From assembly GCA_016871135.1 (NCBI GenBank), contig VFZQ01000015.1, positions 1-19,839 on the forward strand: a stretch of 19,839 nt of DNA, written 5' to 3'. The DNA is from Acidobacteriota bacterium. Its GTDB lineage: Bacteria; Acidobacteriota; Terriglobia; Bryobacterales; Bryobacteraceae. Shown piece by piece: positions 8,340 to 15,090 of this stretch (position 1 is its first letter; each line of letters opens with the position of its first letter). A model generated the notes under the pieces. The model saw only the letters and a program-made list of their open reading frames with translations, was not told where the DNA came from and ran no database searches. The position numbers and the translations under genes are program-made.

Positions 8340-8382
8340 AATAATCGCTCCCCAAAATTCCTTCCGGAACACCCCGTTCCGG
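8332..8382 (+). terminator. Two hairpins between secF and tonB, possible terminator
   Basis: A 6-bp inverted repeat (AGCGAT 8332-8337, ATCGCT 8344-8349) spans the secF stop codon. A second, stronger one follows: CCGGAAC (8364-8370), loop ACCCC, GTTCCGG (8376-8382). Neither is followed by a clear T-tract. They may attenuate transcription between the Sec block and the TonB block. Confidence 0.4.
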
Positions 8383-8404
8383 TTCAGTTGAAAGGTACGC
8401 GGAT

Positions 8405-9169
8405 ATGTTCGAACAATCATTCGTCGACGGAACAGGGAAAACAAACAAACCTTGGACTGTGGCCATGTCCTTCCTCATTCAGGCCGGACTGATCACGGTG
8501 CTGGTGATCCTGCCGATGATCTTCTTTGAAGGCCTGCAGCCGACGCAGTTGGCCGCGATGCTCGTCGCGCCTCCTCCTCCTCCGCCACCACCACCGCCCC
8601 CGCCGGCCGCTCCGGTGAAGGTCGTAAAAGTCATCCCGCGCCAATTCGACGCAGGCCGCCTTGTGGCGCCGAAAGAAATTCCGAAAGAAATCGCGATGAT
8701 CAGGGAAGAAGAGCTGCCGCCACCGATGTCGGGAGCCGTGGGCGTGGTTGGCGGCGTCCCCGGTGGCGTGCCTGGCGGAACGCCCGGCGGCGTGATCGGC
8801 GGCATCATCGGTTCAGTGCCGACGGCCGCTCCACCGCCTCCCCCGAAGGCGGTGGAGGCTCCCAAGCCGAAGCCGACGGGTCCGATTCGCGTGGGCGGCA
8901 ACGTCCAGGCGGCGAACCTGATCAAGCAGATCCGCCCCAACTATCCGCCGCTCGCCAAGCAGGCGCGTATCCAGGGCACCGTCCGTTTCAACGCTATCAT
9001 CTCCCGGGACGGCACGATTCAGAACTTGAATGTCGTCAGTGGCCACCCGCTGCTGATCCCCGCAGCCACGGACGCCGTGCGGCAATGGGTCTACAAACCC
9101 ACGCTGCTCAATGGCGAAGCGGTCGAAGTCGCGACGCAAATCGACGTGAACTTCACACTCAGCAACTAG
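8405..9169 (+). CDS. tonB: TonB family energy transducer
   Basis: TonB spans the periplasm and passes proton-motive energy from ExbB/ExbD to outer-membrane receptors. The 254-residue product has a short cytoplasmic N-terminus, one membrane helix (about 19-41), and a run of 12 prolines (56-67). A linker follows with a Gly/Pro repeat (about 116-136: GGVPGGVPGGTPGG and onward) and a Pro/Lys stretch (143-160). The C-terminal TonB domain (about 170-254) contains IRPNYPPLAKQARIQGTVRF and QWVYKPTLLNGEAV, both typical. An AAAGG element lies about 12 bp before the ATG. It heads the exbB-exbD-exbD cluster. The call as a TonB family member is firm; which receptor it serves is not visible. Confidence 0.93.
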   Translation: MFEQSFVDGTGKTNKPWTVAMSFLIQAGLITVLVILPMIFFEGLQPTQLAAMLVAPPPPPPPPPPPPAAPVKVVKVIPRQFDAGRLVAPKEIPKEIAMIREEELPPPMSGAVGVVGGVPGGVPGGTPGGVIGGIIGSVPTAAPPPPPKAVEAPKPKPTGPIRVGGNVQAANLIKQIRPNYPPLAKQARIQGTVRFNAIISRDGTIQNLNVVSGHPLLIPAATDAVRQWVYKPTLLNGEAVEVATQIDVNFTLSN

Positions 9170-9338
9170 CGCAGGCCAATCCTTTTCCCGATTTTTCGCC
9201 GCCCGGCTCCGTTGTGCCGGAAGCGAATGTAGTAACCGGAATCGGCCCACCGGCCTGACTCCAAATTCGGAGACCGCTCTCTACTCTTGAGATCGGCCCA
9301 AACACTCGGTTCCTTTAGGAGTCAAGTGCAGCAACAAC

Positions 9339-9352
9339 ACCGGTTCGCCGGT
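9339..9352 (+). repeat. Small UUCG-tetraloop hairpin upstream of exbB
   Basis: ACCGG-TTCG-CCGGT (9339-9352) would form a 5-bp stem closed by a stable UUCG tetraloop in RNA, about 35 nt before the exbB start. A weaker hairpin with arms CCGGC and GCCGG lies earlier in the spacer, near 9204-9222. The rest of the 217-bp spacer 9170-9386 holds no ORF or promoter that I can support. The structure could be a processing or stability signal in the exbB leader. Confidence 0.35.
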
Positions 9353-9386
9353 AGATTCAATTCAACTCAACTCGCAGGAGAAAATC

Positions 9387-10121
9387 ATGGTTCTTCAAAC
9401 GCAACTCTGGGCCCTCAACTTGCTTTCGGGCGGCGCGATTTCGTTCGACCCGATGGATATGTGGAATCAGATGGGATGGCTGGCCAAGGCCGTCGTCATC
9501 ATTCTGTTCATCATGTCCGCTTGGTCGATCGGTGTGATGATCGACCGCTTGCTCGCCTACAACGCGGCCCGCAATGAATCGCGGAAGTTCGCTCCGGCCG
9601 TGGCCGGCGCCCTTCGCGAAGGCAAACTCGACGAAGCGATCAAGATCGCCGATCGTTACAAGAAGTCGCACCTCGCCAAGGTCGTCGTCGCCGGTCTGCA
9701 GGAATTCCAATCCCACAACGTGTCGTCCGAGCTTTCCGGTGAAACTATCGAAGCTTCCCGCCGCGCTCTTGAGCGTGCCGAAGCTATCGTTGGCGCCGAA
9801 TTGAAGCGAGGCGTCAGTTCGCTGGCCACCATCGGTTCCACCGGTCCGTTCGTCGGACTGTTCGGCACCGTCGTCGGCATCATCAACGCGTTCAAGGGCA
9901 TCGCGCAAGAGAAGTCCACCGGTCTCGGCGCCGTCGCCGGCGGTATTTCCGAAGCGCTGGTCACCACCGCTATCGGTCTGTTCGTCGCGATTCCGGCCGT
10001 CATGGTGTTCAACTACTTCAACGGCCGTCTCGAAGCGTTTAGCGTCGAAATGGGCAACTCGTCGTCGGAACTCGTCGACTACTTCATCAAGCGTTCGCAG
10101 AAAGCCGGAGCGAAGCACTAA
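9387..10121 (+). CDS. exbB: ExbB/TolQ/MotA-family proton channel protein
   Basis: ExbB forms the pentameric inner-membrane channel that, with ExbD, energises TonB. The 244-residue product has three membrane helices: about residues 30-52, 145-168 and 182-205. The family motif TGPFVGLFGTVVGIINAF is in the second, and AGGISEALVTTAIGLFVAIP leads into the third. A clear Shine-Dalgarno AGGAG (9376-9380) lies 6 nt before the ATG. It lies between tonB and two exbD genes, which favours the ExbB role over TolQ or MotA; no tolA, tolB or pal gene is nearby. The MotA/TolQ/ExbB family assignment is certain. Confidence 0.95.
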   Translation: MVLQTQLWALNLLSGGAISFDPMDMWNQMGWLAKAVVIILFIMSAWSIGVMIDRLLAYNAARNESRKFAPAVAGALREGKLDEAIKIADRYKKSHLAKVVVAGLQEFQSHNVSSELSGETIEASRRALERAEAIVGAELKRGVSSLATIGSTGPFVGLFGTVVGIINAFKGIAQEKSTGLGAVAGGISEALVTTAIGLFVAIPAVMVFNYFNGRLEAFSVEMGNSSSELVDYFIKRSQKAGAKH

Positions 10122-10165
10122 GCTTCACTCCGAGCCTCAAGTCCTGCTGAGTTGAATCCGGAATA

Positions 10166-10189
10166 GGGCGGCGGCGCAAACCGCCGCCC
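10166..10189 (+). repeat. Strong GC hairpin between exbB and exbD
   Basis: A perfect 9-bp stem, GGGCGGCGG (10166-10174) and CCGCCGCCC (10181-10189), has a 6-nt loop CGCAAA. It is flanked by a direct repeat GAATCCG (10154-10160 and 10191-10197). No T-tract follows. In the exbB-exbD spacer it may protect the upstream exbB message or attenuate read-through, giving more ExbB than ExbD. Confidence 0.5.
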
Positions 10190-10220
10190 CGAATCCGAAA
10201 GTCTACAAGGAGCTCACACG

Positions 10221-10679
10221 ATGTCCGGTGGAAAAAAGAAAAAGAAGGCTGCGTTCAACGCCGTGTCCGACATCAACGTCACCCCGATGGTCGACGTGAT
10301 GCTGGTAATGCTTATCATCTTCATGGTCATCACGCCGATGCTTTCCAAGGGTATCAGCGTCGATCTGGCGAAAACGAAAAACCCAGTGGCGATGCAGGCC
10401 GCCGACAAGGACGACGCGATCCTCGTGTCGATTACCAAGGACGGAAAGGCCTATCTCGGCACCGATCAATTTGCAAACCTCAATGACATGGGCGTCAAGG
10501 TGAAGGACCGTTTGTCGGCTAAACTCGACAAGACCGTCTATTTGAAGAACGACTCGCGCGCGCGGTACGAACGCGTCGTCGAGGTTATCGATTCGCTGCG
10601 CGGATTTGGCGTGGATCAGCTTGGCCTCATCACCGAATCGGTGGCAAAAGAAGGCGCGGCTAAGCCGGCTGGGATCTAA
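10221..10679 (+). CDS. exbD: ExbD/TolR-family biopolymer transport protein (first copy)
   Basis: ExbD pairs with ExbB as part of the proton-driven motor for TonB. The 152-residue product has a lysine-rich cytoplasmic N-terminus (KKKKK, 5-9) and one membrane helix (about 23-41) carrying the conserved proton-relay Asp25 in VTPMVDVMLVMLIIFMV. A periplasmic domain follows, ending with the typical YERVVEVIDSLRGFGVDQLG. AAGGAG (10207-10212) lies 8 nt before the ATG. It is followed 37 bp later by a second, divergent ExbD. Confidence 0.95.
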   Translation: MSGGKKKKKAAFNAVSDINVTPMVDVMLVMLIIFMVITPMLSKGISVDLAKTKNPVAMQAADKDDAILVSITKDGKAYLGTDQFANLNDMGVKVKDRLSAKLDKTVYLKNDSRARYERVVEVIDSLRGFGVDQLGLITESVAKEGAAKPAGI

Positions 10680-10700
10680 GCAGTTATTCGATTCAAGAAA

Positions 10701-10707
10701 TAAGGAG
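10701..10707 (+). promoter_or_regulatory. Ribosome binding site that fixes the second exbD start
   Basis: TAAGGAG lies 9 nt before the ATG at 10717. It supports that start over an in-frame ATG at 10606, which lies inside the first exbD. Confidence 0.8.
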
Positions 10708-10716
10708 CATCTACTT

Positions 10717-11145
10717 ATGTCAATGGCAGTAGGCGGTTCGGGTGGTCCCACCGCCGATATCAACATGACGCCGCTGATCGACGTGTTGCTGGTTCTGCTG
10801 ATCATCTTCATGGTCATCACGCCGCTCACGCCGAAAGGCCTGGACGCACTGGTTCCCCAGCCTCCGCCGCCGAATCAGCCGCCTCCGCCGCCGAATCAGG
10901 ACCGCACGGTTGTGATTGTCATCGAAAAAGATAAGTCGATGAAGATCAACCAGGAGCCGGTTCTCGAAAATAACCTGCAAGAGCGGCTAACCGAGATTTT
11001 CAAGACGCGCGCCGAGCGCGTTGTGTTCGTGAAAGGCGATCCCGACCTCGAGTTCCAGTACGTCGCGAAGGCGATTGACTATGCCAAAGGCGCGGGTATC
11101 GATAAAGTCGGCTTGATGACGCCGAAGATTGAAGCCGGACAGTAA
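10717..11145 (+). CDS. exbD: ExbD/TolR-family biopolymer transport protein (second copy)
   Basis: This is a second ExbD-like protein of 142 residues. It has a Gly-rich N-terminus, then INMTPLIDVLLVLLIIFMV with the conserved Asp22 in the single membrane helix (about 17-36). Just outside the membrane is an unusual proline-rich linker (PQPPPPNQPPPPPNQ, about 47-61), followed by the periplasmic ExbD domain ending GIDKVGLMTPK. Two different ExbD subunits next to one ExbB suggest a mixed motor, or two motors sharing ExbB. The stop is 13 bp before the lipoprotein gene, so the genes are almost certainly co-transcribed. Confidence 0.93.
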   Translation: MSMAVGGSGGPTADINMTPLIDVLLVLLIIFMVITPLTPKGLDALVPQPPPPNQPPPPPNQDRTVVIVIEKDKSMKINQEPVLENNLQERLTEIFKTRAERVVFVKGDPDLEFQYVAKAIDYAKGAGIDKVGLMTPKIEAGQ

Positions 11146-11151
11146 GAGGAG
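11145..11151 (+). promoter_or_regulatory. Ribosome binding site that decides the GTG start of the TPR lipoprotein
   Basis: AGAGGAG lies 7 nt before GTG at 11159. It favours this start over an in-frame ATG at 11129, which overlaps the second exbD and would put a charged extension (MKPDSKRRPN) before the signal peptide. Confidence 0.7.
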
Positions 11152-11158
11152 ACCCAAC

Positions 11159-11983
11159 GTGAAACGTGCATTTATCCGCATTGCGACATCGGCGGCCGTA
11201 CTGGCGCTGCTTGTTTCCTCAACTGGCTGCAGCAAGCTTCGTTCGCGGGACAACCTCAACAAGGGCGTCCGCGAATACAAGAGCGCCAAATACGCCGAAG
11301 CCGTGAAGTACTTCCAGACCGCCATCGAACTGGATCCGGACTTCACCGCCGCCCGGCTCTATCTGGCCACCGCCTACATGAGCCAATGGATTCCCGGCGC
11401 CGACTCGGACGACAACAACAAGATGGCAAAGGCCGCCGAAGACAACTTTAGACTGGTGCTGGATAAGGATCCGAACGACAAACTTGCGATCGCGTCGATC
11501 GGTTCCATCTACTACAACCAGAAGAAGGTCGACGAGGCCAAGAAGTGGAACGAACGCCTCCTGAGCGTCGATCCCAACAACAAGGAAGCGATGTATACTC
11601 TCGGCGTTATCGCCTGGGGCAAGGCGTATCCGGTCCGCGGCGAAGCTCGAGCCAAGCTCGGAATGAAGCCGGAAGAACCCGGACCGCTGAAGGATAAGAA
11701 GGTCCGCGAAGAAGTCAAAGGGAAAAATCTCGCTATCGTTCAGGAAGGCATCGCCAGCCTGGAACGCGCGATCAAGGTCGACCCGAACTACGACGACGCG
11801 CTGGCCTATCTCAACCTGATGCACCGCGAACTGGCCGATATTGCCGAGACCCCGGACGATTACAAGAAGGAAATTACGATCGCCGAGGATTTTGTCCAGA
11901 AGACGCTCGACGCCAAGAAGAAGAAGGCCGAGGAGGCCGAGAAGAAAGCTGGCGGCGGCATCAAGATGGAAGACAGCAAATAG
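11159..11983 (+). CDS. TPR-repeat protein, probable lipoprotein
   Basis: The 274-residue product has a basic, then hydrophobic N-terminus (MKRAFIRIATSAAVLALLV) followed by SSTGC. Cys24 is a plausible lipidation site, although the -3 residue is Ser and so the lipobox is not canonical. TPR-type repeats follow, for example YAEAVKYFQTAIELDPDFTAA near residue 44 and a second set near 120-150. The tail is strongly charged (KKKKAEEAEKKAGG). It starts with GTG 13 bp after the second exbD stop, so it is probably the last gene of the TonB cluster. By position it may scaffold or tune the TonB motor or its receptors in the periplasm; this is an inference. I do not recognise a named family. Confidence 0.85.
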   Translation: MKRAFIRIATSAAVLALLVSSTGCSKLRSRDNLNKGVREYKSAKYAEAVKYFQTAIELDPDFTAARLYLATAYMSQWIPGADSDDNNKMAKAAEDNFRLVLDKDPNDKLAIASIGSIYYNQKKVDEAKKWNERLLSVDPNNKEAMYTLGVIAWGKAYPVRGEARAKLGMKPEEPGPLKDKKVREEVKGKNLAIVQEGIASLERAIKVDPNYDDALAYLNLMHRELADIAETPDDYKKEITIAEDFVQKTLDAKKKKAEEAEKKAGGGIKMEDSK

Positions 11984-12003
11984 CCCAACTCTTTGCACGA
12001 AAC

Positions 12004-12076
12004 TTGGCCGGCTTTGCTCGCTTGCGTGTACCCTGGAATATGAGACGGGTGCAACCTGAGTGAGCGAGCCGGCCAA
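12004..12076 (+). promoter_or_regulatory. Long-range inverted repeat around the rel start codon
   Basis: A perfect 10-bp inverted repeat, TTGGCCGGCT (12004-12013) and AGCCGGCCAA (12067-12076), brackets the GTG start at 12060. A competing GCTCGC (12016-12021) can pair with GCGAGC (12064-12069). If both arms are transcribed, the start region would sit inside or against this stem, which could limit translation. No strong Shine-Dalgarno sequence is visible. The promoter position is unknown, so the function is speculative. Confidence 0.3.
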
Positions 12077-14267
12077 ACTGTCTGAATCGATCAATCCGCA
12101 ACTCAATGAGCGTTTCCAGGCGCTGCTCGCCAAATACGCCGCGCAGCACCCCGGCGAAAGCGCCGCGCAGATCGAGGACGCCTTTCAGCTCGCTCTATCG
12201 CTCCACGCCGGGCAAAAGCGGCGTTCGGGCGAACCGTATCTGATCCATCCGCTCGAGGTCGCGCACATTCTCGCCGACATGACCTCCGATGGCACTTGCC
12301 TCGTCACCGGACTGCTCCACGACACCGTCGAGGACACCCCGATCACAATCGACGAACTCCGTAAGCGCTTCGGTGATGGCGTCGCCGCCTGCGTCGACGG
12401 CGTAACGAAGTTATCGAAACTGAAATTCTACGACCGCGAGGAACGCCAGGCCGAGAGTGTCCGCAAAATGCTCCTGGCCATGGTCAAGGATATCCGGGTC
12501 GTCCTGATTAAGTTAGCGGACCGCCTGCATAACATGCGCACCCTCGGCGCATTGCCACGCGACCGCCAGGAACGTATCGCGCAGGAAACCCTCGAAATCT
12601 ACGCGCCGATCGCCCACCGCCTCGGCATGGGTAAGATCCGCGCCGAACTCGAGGACCTCGGCTTTCAATACACCGATCCGCAGGCTCACGGCGAAATCCT
12701 CGAAGCGATCGACTCCAAACGAAAAGCCAACCAAGGGCTGCTCGAGGAAATTCGCGGCGCCGTCCAAACCAAACTCCGCCGCGAAGGCATTCCCGCGCGC
12801 ATCGAAGCGCGCCTCAAGCGCCCGTACTCGATCTGGCAAAAACTAAAACGGCAGAAAATCGGGATCGATCAAGTCTACGACTTACTCGCCGTTCGCATCA
12901 TTACCGACTCGGTCAAGAATTGTTATGCCGCGCTCGGTACGCTCCACGGCGATTGGCATCCAATTCCCGGCCGTATCAAGGATTTCATTGCGATACCAAG
13001 GCCGAACTTATACCAGTCCCTGCATACTTCGGTAATTGGACCCGGCGGCCAGCCCTTCGAGGTCCAGATCCGCACCGAAGAGATGCACCGCATCGCCGAG
13101 GAAGGTATTGCGGCCCACTGGAAATATAAGGAAGGGAAAAAGGGCGACTTACAACAGGACGAACAACAAATCGCCTGGCTGCGTCAGTTAGTCGAATGGC
13201 AGCGCGAGATGCGTGATCCGGGCGAATTTATGTCGACGCTGAAAGTCGACTTGTTTCCGGAAGAGGTTTATAGCTTCACGCCCAAGGGCCGTGTCATCAT
13301 CCTGCCGCGAGACGCCACGCCTATTGACTTCGCCTACGCCATCCATACCGAGGTCGGCAATCAGTGCGTAGGCGCAAAGGTCAACGGCCGAATCGTACCT
13401 CTGAAGTATGGTCTGAAGAACGGCGATGTCGTTGATATCCTCACGCAGCAAGGCCACCTGCCTAGCAAGGACTGGTTGTCGATCGCCAAGACTTCGAAGG
13501 CGCGCAACAAGATCAAGGCGGTCATCAATACCACCGAGCGCGCCAAGGCGATCGAGATCGGCGAAAAATATCTCGAGCGCGAAGCGCGCCGGCTCGGCGT
13601 CCAATGGAAAAAAATCACCAAGGAACAACTCGTCTCGGTTGCGTCCGAATATGGCTTCCCCAAGATGGAGGACCTGCACGCCGCCCTCGGATACGGTAAG
13701 TTCTCGCCTCGCCAGGTACTGATCAAACTGGCGCCCGAACAAGTCGAAGAGGCCGAACGTGTCTCCGCCCCGGCCGAACCCGCCGCTCCCGCGCAAGCCA
13801 AGCCGGACGACAAGGATCTGGTCATCAAGGTGAAAGGCCTCGACGACGTTATGGTCTATCGGGCCAAGTGCTGCAATCCGATCCGTGGCGAAGCGATCGT
13901 CGGCTATATAACCCGCGGCAAGGGCGTTGCGGTCCACTCGCTCGCCTGCAACAACGTCCAGAATCTGATGTACGAGGTCGAGCGAAAAATCGGCGTCGAA
14001 TGGGCGCGCGCCGCCGAAGATACTTTCGCCGTCAAGCTGACCGTCTATACCGACGACCGCCCTGGCATACTCTCCCAATTGACCAGCGTCGTGTTTCACG
14101 AAGGATCAAATATTCGCGCGCTGGAAGCCCAGCCGGACACGCAGCGGAGCGACGGCAGCGCAATCATCAGTATGGTTGTCGACGTGCGCGACAAGAAGCA
14201 GTTGGAGAGGGTCATCGCCGCCGTTCGGCGAATTTCCGGCGTCCGCGATGTCGATCGTGTGCAATAA
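12060..14267 (+). CDS. rel: Bifunctional (p)ppGpp synthetase/hydrolase (Rel/SpoT)
   Basis: This RSH enzyme makes and breaks the stringent-response alarmone (p)ppGpp in the cytoplasm. The 735-residue length is typical of long RSH proteins. The HD hydrolase domain (about 40-190) keeps its metal-site residues: His63, His87-Asp88 in LLHDTVEDT, and Asp154 in KLADRLHNMRTL. The synthetase domain (about 240-355) has YDLLAVRI with Asp274, GRIKDFIAIPRPNLYQSLHT, and EVQIRTEEMH with Glu334. Both activities are therefore expected. TGS (about 405-465), a Cys-containing region (YRAKCCNPIRGEAIVGYITR, near 600) and a C-terminal ACT domain (about 660-735) follow. The start is GTG; no good Shine-Dalgarno sequence is visible. 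It appears to be a separate unit 76 bp after the TonB cluster. Confidence 0.97.
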   Translation: MSEPAKLSESINPQLNERFQALLAKYAAQHPGESAAQIEDAFQLALSLHAGQKRRSGEPYLIHPLEVAHILADMTSDGTCLVTGLLHDTVEDTPITIDELRKRFGDGVAACVDGVTKLSKLKFYDREERQAESVRKMLLAMVKDIRVVLIKLADRLHNMRTLGALPRDRQERIAQETLEIYAPIAHRLGMGKIRAELEDLGFQYTDPQAHGEILEAIDSKRKANQGLLEEIRGAVQTKLRREGIPARIEARLKRPYSIWQKLKRQKIGIDQVYDLLAVRIITDSVKNCYAALGTLHGDWHPIPGRIKDFIAIPRPNLYQSLHTSVIGPGGQPFEVQIRTEEMHRIAEEGIAAHWKYKEGKKGDLQQDEQQIAWLRQLVEWQREMRDPGEFMSTLKVDLFPEEVYSFTPKGRVIILPRDATPIDFAYAIHTEVGNQCVGAKVNGRIVPLKYGLKNGDVVDILTQQGHLPSKDWLSIAKTSKARNKIKAVINTTERAKAIEIGEKYLEREARRLGVQWKKITKEQLVSVASEYGFPKMEDLHAALGYGKFSPRQVLIKLAPEQVEEAERVSAPAEPAAPAQAKPDDKDLVIKVKGLDDVMVYRAKCCNPIRGEAIVGYITRGKGVAVHSLACNNVQNLMYEVERKIGVEWARAAEDTFAVKLTVYTDDRPGILSQLTSVVFHEGSNIRALEAQPDTQRSDGSAIISMVVDVRDKKQLERVIAAVRRISGVRDVDRVQ

Positions 14268-14308
14268 GGTCTAAAGCCGAGGCGCGGAACCGCCGATAGA
14301 AGAGTACT

Positions 14309-14962
14309 ATGAGACACCTGTCCATTTGGGCTCCCGCTCTTCTGGCTCTGGCGATGAACGCCAGTGCGCAGTCGAATGACGGCGGCCGTTACGAACTTGG
14401 CGCTGGCGTTGTCGGCAGCTTTTTCGACAAGAAGACGTTGACCGCGCCGTCGGGCAAGGTTTCCGCCGGCTTTGATAATGGCTTTGGCGCGAGCGCATGG
14501 CTCGGCCATCATATGTATCCGAAGGTATCGGGCGAAATTCGTTACGATCTGCTTCGGAACGACGCCATGCTTGACGGTTCCGGAGCGAAGGCGACATTTG
14601 GCGCCGAATCGCACTCGGTTCACTACGATCTTCACTTCCACCTGAACTCCCGCGAGAGCAAGGTCCGGCCGTTCGTTATTGTTGGCGCCGGTGTGCGGAT
14701 GTTCCGCGGTACCGGAGCCGAACGCGCGTTCCAGCCACTGAGCCAGGCGGCCGTGCTCACCAAGACCACCGAGACCGCCGGATTGCTGACGTTTGGTGTC
14801 GGCGTGAAGATGCAGCTCTCCGAGCGCGTCCTGCTGCGCATCGACTTCCGCGACAACCTCACCCGTTTCCCCAAGAAAATCATCGCTCCGAACCGCGCCA
14901 CCGGCGCCGACGGCTGGCTGCACAACTTCGCACCGTCGGCCGGCGTCAGCCTTGTCTTCTAG
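14309..14962 (+). CDS. Small outer-membrane beta-barrel protein
   Basis: The 217-residue product has a clear signal peptide (MRHLSIWAPALLALAMNASA, cleavage likely after Ala20). The mature part is a run of amphipathic beta-strands ending in a terminal Phe (GVSLVF), as in OmpA/OmpW-sized 8-strand barrels. Typical strand pairs are seen, for example KVRPFVIVGAGVRMF near 117-131 and LLTFGVGVKMQL near 153-164. No OmpA peptidoglycan-binding domain is present. A purine-rich AGAAGAG precedes the ATG. Its substrate or role is unknown. It starts 41 bp after rel and is followed by a strong hairpin, so it may be the last gene of the rel transcript. Confidence 0.8.
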   Translation: MRHLSIWAPALLALAMNASAQSNDGGRYELGAGVVGSFFDKKTLTAPSGKVSAGFDNGFGASAWLGHHMYPKVSGEIRYDLLRNDAMLDGSGAKATFGAESHSVHYDLHFHLNSRESKVRPFVIVGAGVRMFRGTGAERAFQPLSQAAVLTKTTETAGLLTFGVGVKMQLSERVLLRIDFRDNLTRFPKKIIAPNRATGADGWLHNFAPSAGVSLVF

Positions 14963-14980
14963 TCGGCCATCCTCCTTCGT

Positions 14981-15009
14981 GCTGGCTGCGCGATCTCCAC
15001 GCAGCCAGC
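14981..15009 (+). terminator. Intrinsic-like terminator hairpin
   Basis: A perfect 10-bp inverted repeat, GCTGGCTGCG (14981-14990) and CGCAGCCAGC (15000-15009), has a 9-nt loop. It starts 18 bp after the barrel gene's stop codon and is followed by CCCTCTTTG, a weak T-rich run. It separates the rel/barrel unit from the cytochrome genes. The AT-richer stretch 15020-15090 after it probably holds the cytochrome promoter (a TATAGT at 15073-15078), but no well-spaced -35 box is visible. Confidence 0.65.
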
Positions 15010-15090
15010 CCCTCTTTGCACTGTTCACACTTTTTTACACCGAATTCACACCGGTGACCGTGTTTAATCCCCTATAGTTGATAAATAGTC

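Noticed and set aside
8570..8605. Cys-Cys-Thr-type simple repeat in DNA as a mobile or tandem repeat
   Set aside because: It simply encodes the 12-proline run of TonB, using mixed proline codons.
11219..12133. 304-codon minus-strand open frame over the TPR lipoprotein gene
   Set aside because: It is antisense to a gene with a good Shine-Dalgarno sequence and TPR repeats and runs into rel; composition is typical of a shadow frame.
14096..15028. 310-codon minus-strand open frame across the barrel gene
   Set aside because: It overlaps the end of rel and the whole barrel gene, which has a signal peptide and a terminal Phe; the antisense product shows no recognisable features.
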